From positions 248,001 through 312,000 of the forward strand of contig JAHXIO010000006.1 in the NCBI GenBank assembly GCA_025655595.1: a stretch of 64,000 bases of DNA. Direction: 5' to 3'. The DNA is from Candidatus Thiodiazotropha sp. (ex Monitilora ramsayi). Lineage in GTDB: Bacteria > Pseudomonadota > Gammaproteobacteria > Chromatiales > Chromatiaceae. This document shows, piece by piece, positions 8,484-16,366 of this stretch (its first letter is position 1; every line of letters begins with the position of its first letter). The notes beneath the pieces are model-generated. The model worked only from the letters and a program-made list of their open reading frames with translations, did not search any database and had not been told where the DNA came from. The position numbers were made by a program, and so were the translations under genes.

Positions 8484-9692
8484 TTGGACAAGGTCACATC
8501 CAAAGTCCGGGCGTTTTACGAGACCTATCCCTATCCGCCGGGCGGGGCCGTCGACACTGACGGTTACCACGCCCGGCTGCTGTTGAGCTACATAGAAAGA
8601 CCGGAAAACGCTACCGGAAAGCTGCAGGTGCTGGAGGCCGGCAGCGGACGCGCCCTGAATTTGTTGGCGGCCGCCCGTTTGCAGCCGGATGTGGCGTTTA
8701 CCGGTATCGATATCAATCGGGTTGCGATCCGGGAGGCCCAACAGAAGGCAGTAGCACTGGGTCTGGAGAATCTACAGTTTGCCGAGGGCGATCTCCTCAA
8801 TCCGGCATCCATACCCACAGTACCAGGTGGATATGATCTGATTCTCAGCTACGGTGTGATCCATCACCTCAGTGATCCCCAAGCGGGGCTTGCCCATCTG
8901 CGTGGCAGACTGGCGGCCCATGGTGCAGTCGGCATGATGGTGGACGGTAGCTACGGTCGTCAGCCGTTGGATCGCTTTCGTGATGCCCTGGCCTTCCTTG
9001 AGAGGGATGACGAATCCGTCAGCAGTCGGGATACAGCCCGAGCCTTATCCAAGATCGCCGAGCAAACCCTATTCAAGGGTAACTATTGGCAGGGGACCTC
9101 AAGTTCTGATGACGTGGAGTTTGCCGACCGCTGTCTGCATGTCCATGAGAACAGCTATGACATCGAATCCATCAACCGGCTTTTGGCGGATTCAGGCCTG
9201 AGATTCATCCGTTGGTTGGAACCGGCTGACTGGTCGGTGACGCAGTTCGGCGAGGAATCTCTGCTGCAATCGCTCCTTTCCAAATTGGATGCACACCAAC
9301 GTTATCGTCTGGTCGAAAGGCTCTTCTATCGGCCGAAACTCATATTTATGGCAGCTGCGATGGAAAATAGTATTCGCTGTCCACTTCGCCCGGAGTCTTG
9401 GGAGCAGGTCAGGTTCCGGATCAATCCCCAGGTAAGATTCTTCGAAAGAGAAGAAAGGTTATGTCGCTATCAGCTTCGTAACAGGGAACCTGTTGAAATA
9501 CACTCATTATGTGCCACGCAGATCTTATCGCTGCGTGACTTGTCTCAATCTGATATGACCGCTACGCAAATAACCGACGATCTGTCGCGACAGGGGCAGA
9601 ACCGTGAATCGGTCTACCAGAGTTTATTGGACCTGGAGACAGCCGAGTTGATCTATAGACCCAATACGCTTCCGGGTGGTGAGGCAGGTTGA
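8484..9692 (+). CDS. Class I SAM-dependent methyltransferase
   Basis: A 402-residue protein starting at TTG, 11 bases after lpdA. The N-terminus has a YETYPYPPGG motif seen in a group of uncharacterised methyltransferases. The SAM-binding Rossmann domain spans about 35-170: VLEAGSGRALNL (motif I), GIDIN at the end of beta-2, and LILSYGVIHHL (motif IV region). The C-terminal 200 residues hold no catalytic motif I recognise and may be a substrate or partner domain. It overlaps or abuts the hydrolase gene downstream, so lpdA, this gene and the hydrolase probably form one transcript. The substrate is unknown; the TTG start is the only one that keeps the YPYP motif. Confidence 0.82.
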   Translation: MDKVTSKVRAFYETYPYPPGGAVDTDGYHARLLLSYIERPENATGKLQVLEAGSGRALNLLAAARLQPDVAFTGIDINRVAIREAQQKAVALGLENLQFAEGDLLNPASIPTVPGGYDLILSYGVIHHLSDPQAGLAHLRGRLAAHGAVGMMVDGSYGRQPLDRFRDALAFLERDDESVSSRDTARALSKIAEQTLFKGNYWQGTSSSDDVEFADRCLHVHENSYDIESINRLLADSGLRFIRWLEPADWSVTQFGEESLLQSLLSKLDAHQRYRLVERLFYRPKLIFMAAAMENSIRCPLRPESWEQVRFRINPQVRFFEREERLCRYQLRNREPVEIHSLCATQILSLRDLSQSDMTATQITDDLSRQGQNRESVYQSLLDLETAELIYRPNTLPGGEAG

Positions 9693-9694
9693 GT

Positions 9695-10471
9695 ATGTCC
9701 ACAATCAATCTTTACTATCGCGAATTTGGCCAAAAGGGCAGGCCGGTGCTGATGCTTCTGCACGGGCTTTTCGGTAATTCCGGCAATTGGCTCGGTGTTG
9801 TGAAACATCTACAGGATGACTACCACCTCATTTTGCTGGATCTGCGTAATCATGGCCGCTCGCCGCATGCTGAGGAGATGGACTATCCGGCCATGGCTAC
9901 GGATCTGATGGCGTTGATGTCGCATCTGCAGATCGAGTCAGCCAGCCTGCTGGGTCACAGCATGGGCGGCAAGACTGCCATGTGGCTGGCGCTCAACCAT
10001 CCGGAAAGAGTGGATCAACTGGTGGTGGCGGACATGGCCCCAGTGGCATACCACAATCGTTTTAAGCGGATTTTCCAGGGGATGTTTTCACTGCCGCTGG
10101 ATGAGCTGGAGAGCCGGGGAGCGGCAGACACCCACCTGACCCAATACGTGCCTGAACGGATGGTACGCCAATATCTGTTGCAAAACCTGGTGAAGGGAGA
10201 GGATGGCTGGCAGTGGCGATGCAATCTCCCGGTGCTCAATCGGGAGATTCTCGTGCTGGCCGGGTATCCGTCATTGGGTGACCTGACCTATCCTGGGGAT
10301 GTCTTCTTCATTTATGGTGAGCGCTCCGATTATGTGTTGCCGGAATATCGAAGCACGATCGAGAAACACTTTCCCCATGCACGATTACGCATGCTCAATG
10401 GAGCCGGCCACTGGCTCTATGCGGAACAACCCGAGATCTTTTCCCGAACCGTAAAGGCATTCTTAAAATGA
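9695..10471 (+). CDS. Alpha/beta hydrolase (YbfF-like esterase)
   Basis: A 258-residue cytoplasmic alpha/beta hydrolase. The oxyanion region LLHGLFGNSGNW (about 21-32), the nucleophile elbow GHSMGG (Ser89), the acid in YGERSDYV and the base in GAGHWL form a complete catalytic triad. LRNHGRS after strand 4 is typical of the YbfF / abhydrolase-11 group, which acts on small acyl esters or thioesters. I chose the ATG at 9695; a TTG at 9689 in the same frame overlaps the previous stop but has a poorly spaced ribosome site. It lies in an apparent operon with the methyltransferase. Natural substrate unknown. Confidence 0.85.
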   Translation: MSTINLYYREFGQKGRPVLMLLHGLFGNSGNWLGVVKHLQDDYHLILLDLRNHGRSPHAEEMDYPAMATDLMALMSHLQIESASLLGHSMGGKTAMWLALNHPERVDQLVVADMAPVAYHNRFKRIFQGMFSLPLDELESRGAADTHLTQYVPERMVRQYLLQNLVKGEDGWQWRCNLPVLNREILVLAGYPSLGDLTYPGDVFFIYGERSDYVLPEYRSTIEKHFPHARLRMLNGAGHWLYAEQPEIFSRTVKAFLK

Positions 10472-10589
10472 CGCGCCAATCTTCGATGCCGACTGTATGC
10501 TTGGTCCGGGTATTTCAGGAAACCCGCATCGTCACCAAGGGTCTGATATTATCTCCAGAACAGAAAAACAGTGTAATGAAGGAGGCGTG

Positions 10590-11540
10590 ATGAGAAGGTT
10601 AATCGGGTTGTTGTTTTTTATGCTGCCTATAATCGCTTGCGGTGCAGAACAGCGTTTTATCGGTATCGGTACCGGTGGTCTTACCGGCGTCTACTATCCG
10701 ACGGGAACCGCTATCTGCCGGGTGCTCAACAAGGGTAGAAAATCACACGGCATACGTTGTTCGGTTGAGTCGACAGGTGGTTCGATCTTTAATCTCAACA
10801 CCATTGCGAACGGGGAGCTTGATTTTGGTGTTGCCCAGTCAGATTGGCAGTACCATGCCTATCAGGGAAGTTCAAAGTTTAGCGGACAGGGAGGCAATAA
10901 GGATCTGCGTGCCGTCTTCTCCATTCACAGTGAGCCTTTCACCGTGATGGCGAGAGACGACAGCGGCATCAAAACGTTCAAAGATCTGCAGGGTAAACGC
11001 GTAAACATCGGCAATCCGGGATCCGGCCAGCGCGGTACCATGGAGGTGTTAATGCAGAGTTTTGGCTGGACCAAGGATTCGTTCAAGCTTACCGCTGAGT
11101 TGAAGGCCACCGAACAGTCGCGTGCCCTGTGCGACAATAAGATCGATGCCATGATCTACACCGTTGGTCATCCCAATGCCTCAATTAAAGAAGCAGCCAC
11201 CGCCTGTGATGCCCACCTGGTGCCGGTTGATGGGGCCGAGGTTGAATCGTTAATCGGGGCCCATTCCTACTACGCATCCGCCGTTATCCCCGGGGGTATG
11301 TATCAGGGTAGTGACGACGACACCCGGACATTCGGTGTCAAGGCGACACTGGTGACTTCATCGAAGGTGGATGAAGGGGTTGTCTACGAACTGGTCAAGG
11401 CGGTGTTTGAAAACCTGGAGAACTTTCGTGAGCTCCATCCAGCGTTCAAGCATCTGCAGGCGGCGGATATGCTGAAGGGTAATTCGGCGCCGTTTCATGA
11501 CGGCGCGCAGAAATACTATAAAGAGAAGGGCTGGCTTTGA
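10590..11540 (+). CDS. TAXI-family TRAP transporter solute receptor
   Basis: A 316-residue periplasmic binding protein of the TRAP-associated extracytoplasmic immunogenic (TAXI) family. A signal peptide covers residues 1-20 (ending IIACGA). The mature part opens with the family hallmark IGTGGLTGVYYPTG and continues with ESTGGSIFNL, the GVAQSDWQY segment and the NIGNPGSGQRGT ligand region. AAGGAGG at 10579-10585 supports the ATG at 10590. Such receptors work with a fused DctQM permease; here the permease gene lies 1.6 kb downstream, beyond a repeat-rich gap and an opposite-strand gene, an unusual separation. Ligands of characterised relatives are mostly dicarboxylates or amino acids; this one is undetermined. 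Confidence 0.9.
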   Translation: MRRLIGLLFFMLPIIACGAEQRFIGIGTGGLTGVYYPTGTAICRVLNKGRKSHGIRCSVESTGGSIFNLNTIANGELDFGVAQSDWQYHAYQGSSKFSGQGGNKDLRAVFSIHSEPFTVMARDDSGIKTFKDLQGKRVNIGNPGSGQRGTMEVLMQSFGWTKDSFKLTAELKATEQSRALCDNKIDAMIYTVGHPNASIKEAATACDAHLVPVDGAEVESLIGAHSYYASAVIPGGMYQGSDDDTRTFGVKATLVTSSKVDEGVVYELVKAVFENLENFRELHPAFKHLQAADMLKGNSAPFHDGAQKYYKEKGWL

Positions 11541-11692
11541 GGGTGCGACAGACTGTTAACTGTTAATACCCATCTGGTTGCTGGAGCTGCACCCTACAAC
11601 AATACAGACCCTAATTAACTCGGGTTATTAATGAAGTGATATCACGGTCCAAGGTGACGTTGTGATATGTACACTGATTCGTGGACATTCTT

Positions 11693-11715
11693 GTAGGGTG
11701 CGGCCCTGCCGCACC
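11693..11715 (+). repeat. REP-like palindrome, copy 1
   Basis: GTAGGGTGCGG followed by a short spacer and CCGCACC: a 7-bp GGTGCGG/CCGCACC hairpin with a GTAG 5' tail. The copy at 12272-12294 is its near-exact reverse complement (20 of 23 positions). The tail-plus-hairpin form resembles REP sequences mobilised by RAYT transposases, but no RAYT gene is in the window. Confidence 0.6.
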
Positions 11716-11786
11716 ATTCTTGACACAGTTGACGCTATTCCACTCTGGCACGCTAAATTGATGTCGCACCCACCCGAATAATAGGC

Positions 11787-11954
11787 TTCACGACAGGTTT
11801 TCGGAACTTGTCGGGCTAAATAGTCGAACCTGAGAGATAATTTCGGAACATCACGACCCTTTTTCGGGACCTGATGCTAGAAATATTGAAACGCTGTCCA
11901 AAATTCCGGGACGTTACGACAAAAATAGTTGAATTCACGACACGATTATTCGAA
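11787..11954 (-). repeat. Eight 21-bp degenerate tandem repeats
   Basis: Eight units of exactly 21 bases, in register: 11787-11807, 11808-11828, 11829-11849, 11850-11870, 11871-11891, 11892-11912, 11913-11933, 11934-11954. On the plus strand the better-conserved units begin near CACGAC and end in TTCGGAAC or TTCGAA; units 1, 4, 7 and 8 are most alike. Read on the minus strand in one frame, the units translate as heptads of two kinds, VPKxxRx and F(N/Q/D)YxxRx, but with in-frame stops. This could be a decayed heptapeptide-repeat gene or a non-coding repeat. Confidence 0.75.
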
Positions 11955-12034
11955 TTGTTTGGATTATTTTGCCCGCTCACGAGCAATGTAAGGTGCGTGA
12001 TTGACTAAATTTCACTCAATCGCGAGTGAAATAG

Positions 12035-12139
12035 CATCGGGAGTTTCATTCGGAAGGTCGTTAAGTTCCGAAATATTTGGAAGCGGTTAAAAAAAGGCTT
12101 CGGCAGTTCGAATATCTCTTCCGGCAGGTCAGTTCTGTG
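12035..12139 (-). repeat. Second block with 21-base spacing
   Basis: Five consecutive 21-base segments (12035, 12056, 12077, 12098, 12119 as starts) carry related TTCGGAA / TTCCGAAAT / CTTCGGCAG cores. On the minus strand a 60-codon open frame (12187 to 12005) reads here as heptads LPEEIFE, LPKPFFN, RFQIFRN, LTTFRMK, LPMLFHS. The similarity between units is weaker than in the 11787-11954 block, and I do not call the frame a gene. Confidence 0.5.
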
Positions 12140-12271
12140 TGCCGTGCAGCCTGGAATTCGAGTGTTTGGGTGCCGGATGAGCATCACTGGCCGGGTTGAT
12201 GGCTCGCCCAGTGATGTTATGAAGAAATGATAAATGATGGATTGGTTGGGTCTCTATTCTGATCTCTGTTT

Positions 12272-12294
12272 GGTGCGGCTGTGCCGCACCCTAC
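12272..12294 (-). repeat. REP-like palindrome, copy 2 (inverted)
   Basis: GGTGCGGCTGTGCCGCACC followed by CTAC: the reverse complement of copy 1 with three mismatches, two of them in the loop. The two copies face each other across about 560 bases that contain the 21-bp repeats, a layout like a REP doublet (REPIN), though with a long spacer. Confidence 0.6.
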
Positions 12295-12353
12295 GTCTGT
12301 CTTGGATCAACGCCAGATACGACGTTGTTCCATCGGATCATCTGCATCACAGT

Positions 12354-13085
12354 TCAAAGACCCCAGACCAGCGAGAGGTTGTACTTGAAGTCGTTCTTGT
12401 CGATCCCCGGGGAGGCCAGTGAGTCATACTCATTCATGAGACCGATCTTCATGGCCAGGTTGCCACCGTCACTGATGGTCATCTTCCAGTCGAAGGTAGT
12501 GATATTACGGTACTCGCCACTCTCTTCGAGGCTGGGATAGAAGGTGGTTTTGAAGGCGGCGGACTCTCTCTCCGAGATGGTCCAGTTTGCATCCAGTCCA
12601 AGAATGGCTTCTGGCGTGAACTCCTCGTTGGCATCGCCATAAGTCCGGTTACCACCGAGACCGAAACGGCCGACAACATACCAGGCATCGTTTTTCAGGA
12701 ATTCATAACCGGCACCGCCTGAAGCTGACAGGCGGTAGTCCCAGTCTTTGAACTCGTCCCAGTCGTAGCGACCCTGGGCAAATGCGAACCAGGGGCTATC
12801 CTGCCAGAACCAGTCCTTGAGCAGGTCGGCAAAGAACTGGTTTCTTGATTCGACACCGTCGCTCTTCGCCTTGTCGTAGGCGGTTATGAATTTCCAGCCG
12901 TGCTCGTCGTCCTTATAGGTGGCGCTGTATCCCGTATGCAGGTTCATCGATTCGGAATTACCGGTTGAACCGTTCAGGCCGGCATCGATTTCATGTTTCC
13001 AGGTGCTTTCCTCCGCCATGAGCGGTGAATTGATTACTGCGAAGAGACAGAATGATAGAGTAATGAAAAAGCGTTTGTTACTCAT
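12354..13085 (-). CDS. DUF481 family outer-membrane-type protein
   Basis: A 243-residue secreted protein with a signal peptide at about 1-24 (ending SPLMAEE) followed by a DUF481 (YdiY-like) region. The mature part alternates polar and aromatic residues typical of outer-membrane beta strands, e.g. WKHEIDAGLNGSTGNSES at the start and YNLSLVWGL at the C-terminus, which ends near an aromatic/hydrophobic position as beta-barrels do. I chose the ATG at 13085, which gives a clean signal peptide; an in-frame start 51 bases upstream would add 17 unlikely residues. It is transcribed opposite to both TRAP genes and separates them. Role unknown; YdiY-type proteins are sometimes linked to stress or acid response. 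Confidence 0.8.
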   Translation of the reverse strand: MSNKRFFITLSFCLFAVINSPLMAEESTWKHEIDAGLNGSTGNSESMNLHTGYSATYKDDEHGWKFITAYDKAKSDGVESRNQFFADLLKDWFWQDSPWFAFAQGRYDWDEFKDWDYRLSASGGAGYEFLKNDAWYVVGRFGLGGNRTYGDANEEFTPEAILGLDANWTISERESAAFKTTFYPSLEESGEYRNITTFDWKMTISDGGNLAMKIGLMNEYDSLASPGIDKNDFKYNLSLVWGL

Positions 13086-13189
13086 GAGTGTTTCGTTTCC
13101 TGGCGGTCGATATGGACAAACGCAGAAGTCTAACATAACCCACTGATTCGATACCTAAGACGAATGTTAACAAGCTTGGCAATCCAGTT

Positions 13190-15742
13190 ATGAAGCAGAG
13201 TGAGACAGTGACGCAGCTCGAGGTGATAGAGGCCAGTGAGTATGGCGGCCGTCAACCCACCGGATGGACGCGATCCCTTCTCCTGGGAACGGCATTGGTC
13301 TGGGCATTGTTTCAACTCTGGGTGGCTTCACCGCTGCCATTTCTCCTGGCCCTGGGTATTTTCAATGACACCGAGATTCGTTCGATACATCTGGCCTTCG
13401 CCATCTTTCTGGTCTACCTCTCTTTTCCGCTGCGGCGGGGGGTGATCGTACACAAAATCCCCTGGTATGATGGGGCACTCGCCCTGTTGGCCGCTTTTTG
13501 TGCGGCCTATCTTTTTCTCTTCTACGAACAGCTGGCCGACCGGTCGGGTGCACCGACGACCTGGGATGTCACGGTTGCCGTCATCGGTGTCCTGTTACTG
13601 CTGGAGGCCACCAGACGAGCCCTGGGTTGGCCGTTGACTGTGATCGCAGGCTGTTTTCTTTTTTACTCCCTGGCCGGGCCCTGGCTGCCTGATCTGTTGG
13701 CACACAAAGGCGCTTCCCTGCAACGCCTCGCCTCGCATCAGTGGCTCTCCACCGAGGGTGTGTTCGGTGTCGCAGTCGGCGTTTCGGCGGGTTTCGTATT
13801 TCTCTTCGTGCTCTTCGGCAGTCTGCTGGAACAGGCGGGGGGAGGGCACTATTTTATCCGTGTCGCCTATGCCATGGTCGGCCACATGCGCGGGGGACCC
13901 GCCAAGGCGGGGGTCTTGGCTTCGGGGTTGACCGGTATGGTATCCGGTTCATCCATCGCCAATGTGGTGACCACCGGCACCTTTACGATTCCCTTAATGA
14001 AAAAGATCGGTTTTTCTGCGGAGAAATCTGGTGCGATCGAGGTGGCTGCTTCCACCAACGGCCAGATAATGCCGCCGGTCATGGGGGCGGCAGCCTTTCT
14101 GATGGTGGAGTATCTCAATCTCTCCTATCTCGAGGTGATCAAACACGCCTTTTTACCAGCGGTACTGAGCTATATCGCTTTGATGTATCTGGTACATCTG
14201 GAGGCGATCAAGTCGGGCATGCAGGGTGAGCGACGCCAACGGATGGGGGGGCTGCGTCAACGACTCATCGGCTGGGGGCTGACGCTTGCCGGTACAGCGA
14301 CCTTTTTTATCTTGGCGTATGCGATCGTCGAGGGTGTCAGTCATCTGTTTGGCGATTTCGCATTTTATCTCAACAGCGGCCTGATCTTTTTACTCTATGT
14401 GCTGTTGATCTATTGCGAGGTCCGCTGTGCATTGAACCGAAAAACCCGGCAGACCACGGAGACGCTATCAGTCTCGCAGGCCCTGATGGGTGGACTCCAC
14501 TATCTTCTGCCGATACTGGTGCTGGTCTGGTGCCTGATGTTGTTGAGACTTTCACCTGCAACATCGGTCTTCTATGCCATCTGTCTGATGATGGTGATCC
14601 AACTGACCCAGGAGGGTTTCAGGGCGCTATTTGCCGGCCAGTCCGCGATAGTCGGGATGCGCCAGGGGTTCCTCTCGCTTGTGAAAGGATTGGAAAACGG
14701 TGCACGCAATATGGTCGGTATCGGCGTGGCGACAGCGACAGCCGGTATTGTGGTCGGTACCGTGAGTCTGACAGGTATCGGACAGGTGTTGGGCGAGTTG
14801 ATCGAGACACTCTCTCTGGGATCCGTGTTTCTCATGTTGTTACTGACCGCGATCATCTGCATGATTCTCGGGATGGGCCTGCCGACCACGGCCAACTATA
14901 TCGTCGTCTCGACCTTGATGGCGCCGGTCATCGTGCAACTATCGGCCTCACACGGACTGGATATCCCCCTGGTGGCGGTACACATGTTTGTCTTCTATTT
15001 CGGCATCCTGGCTGACGATACGCCACCGGTGGGTCTGGCCGCTTACGCGGCAGCGGGGATCTCGGGCGGCGACCCGATCCGCACGGGTCTGCAATCCTTC
15101 TACTATGACATCCGTACGGCCATTCTGCCGTTTATGTTCATCTTCAATACGGAGTTACTGCTGATCGGGGTGGATGGTTTTATCGATTTCGTTCGCGTCG
15201 CGGGTCAGGGGCTCATCGCCATGTTGCTGTTCGTCTCTGCGACTCAGGGTTGGCTGATGATGCGTAATCGTTGGTGGGAGACTGTATTGCTGCTGTTGAT
15301 TGCTTTCTCACTCTTTCGCCCCGATTTTTGGCGTGATCAGCTCTTTCCCGCCTATGATTTCCAACCTGCGGCGGCGGTCGAGGCCCATCTGCAGGGTCTC
15401 TCTACGGACGATACGGTCAGGTTGCAGGTGGAGGTGGAGCAGGATGACGGTAGCATGCAGTTGCGCGATGTGCTGCTGACGCTTTCTTCGGTGAGCGGTG
15501 AGGGTCGTCTCAGACAATTGGGGTTTATTACCGAACCGGATGGGGATAGTCTTCGGGTCAACGATATCGCCTTCATGAGTCCGGCTGAGACAGCAGGTCT
15601 GGAGCCGGGTTTCACGGTGAGGATAGCAGGCTACTATACCGCGTTGAGACAACCTGAGAGCAGCTGGTTTCTTCTGCCTCCGCTGCTGCTGCTGGGGTGC
15701 ATTGTCTTGATACAAATACGTCGTCGTCCAGACACAATATGA
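13190..15742 (+). CDS. TRAP transporter fused permease (4TM/12TM)
   Basis: An 850-residue inner-membrane permease in which the small DctQ-like (4 TM) and large DctM-like (12 TM) subunits are fused, the form that partners TAXI receptors. The N-terminal 4-TM part spans about 25-190, and the DctM part about 190-690 with GLTGMVSGSSIANVVTTGTF, STNGQIMPPVMGAAAF and the ILGMGLPTTANYIVVSTLMAP hairpin motif region. The C-terminal about 150 residues are a DUF3394-type extension ending in a last TM helix and RRRPDT. It imports a small carboxylate or amino acid driven by an ion gradient. The next gene starts just after or overlapping its stop. The partner receptor is most likely the gene at 10590-11540. 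Confidence 0.92.
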   Translation: MKQSETVTQLEVIEASEYGGRQPTGWTRSLLLGTALVWALFQLWVASPLPFLLALGIFNDTEIRSIHLAFAIFLVYLSFPLRRGVIVHKIPWYDGALALLAAFCAAYLFLFYEQLADRSGAPTTWDVTVAVIGVLLLLEATRRALGWPLTVIAGCFLFYSLAGPWLPDLLAHKGASLQRLASHQWLSTEGVFGVAVGVSAGFVFLFVLFGSLLEQAGGGHYFIRVAYAMVGHMRGGPAKAGVLASGLTGMVSGSSIANVVTTGTFTIPLMKKIGFSAEKSGAIEVAASTNGQIMPPVMGAAAFLMVEYLNLSYLEVIKHAFLPAVLSYIALMYLVHLEAIKSGMQGERRQRMGGLRQRLIGWGLTLAGTATFFILAYAIVEGVSHLFGDFAFYLNSGLIFLLYVLLIYCEVRCALNRKTRQTTETLSVSQALMGGLHYLLPILVLVWCLMLLRLSPATSVFYAICLMMVIQLTQEGFRALFAGQSAIVGMRQGFLSLVKGLENGARNMVGIGVATATAGIVVGTVSLTGIGQVLGELIETLSLGSVFLMLLLTAIICMILGMGLPTTANYIVVSTLMAPVIVQLSASHGLDIPLVAVHMFVFYFGILADDTPPVGLAAYAAAGISGGDPIRTGLQSFYYDIRTAILPFMFIFNTELLLIGVDGFIDFVRVAGQGLIAMLLFVSATQGWLMMRNRWWETVLLLLIAFSLFRPDFWRDQLFPAYDFQPAAAVEAHLQGLSTDDTVRLQVEVEQDDGSMQLRDVLLTLSSVSGEGRLRQLGFITEPDGDSLRVNDIAFMSPAETAGLEPGFTVRIAGYYTALRQPESSWFLLPPLLLLGCIVLIQIRRRPDTI

Positions 15743-15759
15743 GAATTTGGGAGAGTGTG

Positions 15760-16236
15760 ATGAGAGTGTTTCTGTCGGCTTGGCTTCTTTTTACAGCAAT
15801 ATCCTCGGGTGTGGTGATGGCAGGAGGTGACCCGCCAAGCAGGCTGCCACCTGTCACGATTCACAGCTCTGAAGAGGCCTTCGAGGATGTGATCGAGAAT
15901 ATCAAAATGGCCATCATCGATCGGGGGATGCTGGTCAGCGGTACTCTGCATGTCAGCGATATGCTCAATCGTACCGGTCCTGATCTGGGGTATTCGCAAG
16001 TCTTCGTCAAAGCGGAATCTGTGGAGTTCTGCAGCGCCCTGATTTCACACAAGATGTCACAGGCGGCGCCGGAGAATATCGTTATCTGCCCTTTCACCAT
16101 CGCGGTCTATGTCACAGAGGCGGAACCGGAAAAGGTAAATGTCGCCTACCGTCTACCTCTGTTGGCGGGAGATGCCGGAGCGGCGACCGATGCGATCATC
16201 GAGATGTTGGATGGAATCGTTGAGGACTCGATATAA
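15760..16236 (+). CDS. Secreted DUF302 family protein
   Basis: A 158-residue protein with an N-terminal signal peptide (about 1-22, MRVFLSAWLLF ... MAGG) and a DUF302 domain over about 35-150, recognisable from the paired alpha/beta layout and the AENIVICPF-like core segment PENIVICPFTIAVY. DUF302 proteins are small alpha/beta modules of unknown function, often with sulfur or metal metabolism genes. The ATG at 15760 has a GGGAGAG site six bases upstream; an alternative ATG at 15739 overlaps the permease stop (ATGA) and would add seven residues. It probably shares the permease transcript. Confidence 0.75.
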   Translation: MRVFLSAWLLFTAISSGVVMAGGDPPSRLPPVTIHSSEEAFEDVIENIKMAIIDRGMLVSGTLHVSDMLNRTGPDLGYSQVFVKAESVEFCSALISHKMSQAAPENIVICPFTIAVYVTEAEPEKVNVAYRLPLLAGDAGAATDAIIEMLDGIVEDSI

Positions 16237-16366
16237 CCCCGCCAACTACCTGTGAGGATGGGGAGATTCGCGCATATTCAAGATCGATGGAATAATGCCG
16301 AAATATATGTGGATTTAGCGGTGATCGCCGTATTACACCGCCATTGGGGTTGAATGGAGTAGACAG

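Larger units (their letters stand above)
11541..12353. other. Repeat-rich non-coding gap
   Basis: 813 bases with no convincing gene. It contains two REP-like palindromes in opposite orientation (11693-11715 and 12272-12294) plus a half copy (GCACCCTAC at 11589-11597), a 21-bp tandem array (11787-11954), a second looser block with 21-base spacing (about 12035-12139), and two perfect inverted repeats: ATTTCACT / AGTGAAAT at 12009-12032 and CATCACTGG / CCAGTGATG at 12182-12216. The array section is visibly more AT-rich than neighbouring genes. No T-tracted terminator for the TAXI gene was found. Confidence 0.75.

Noticed and set aside
11787-11954. CRISPR array
   Set aside because: Units are contiguous at 21 bases without unique spacers, and there are no cas genes.
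12005-12187. 60-codon minus-strand frame in the repeat gap
   Set aside because: It reads through degenerate 21-base repeats and lacks a ribosome site; described as a repeat block instead of a gene.
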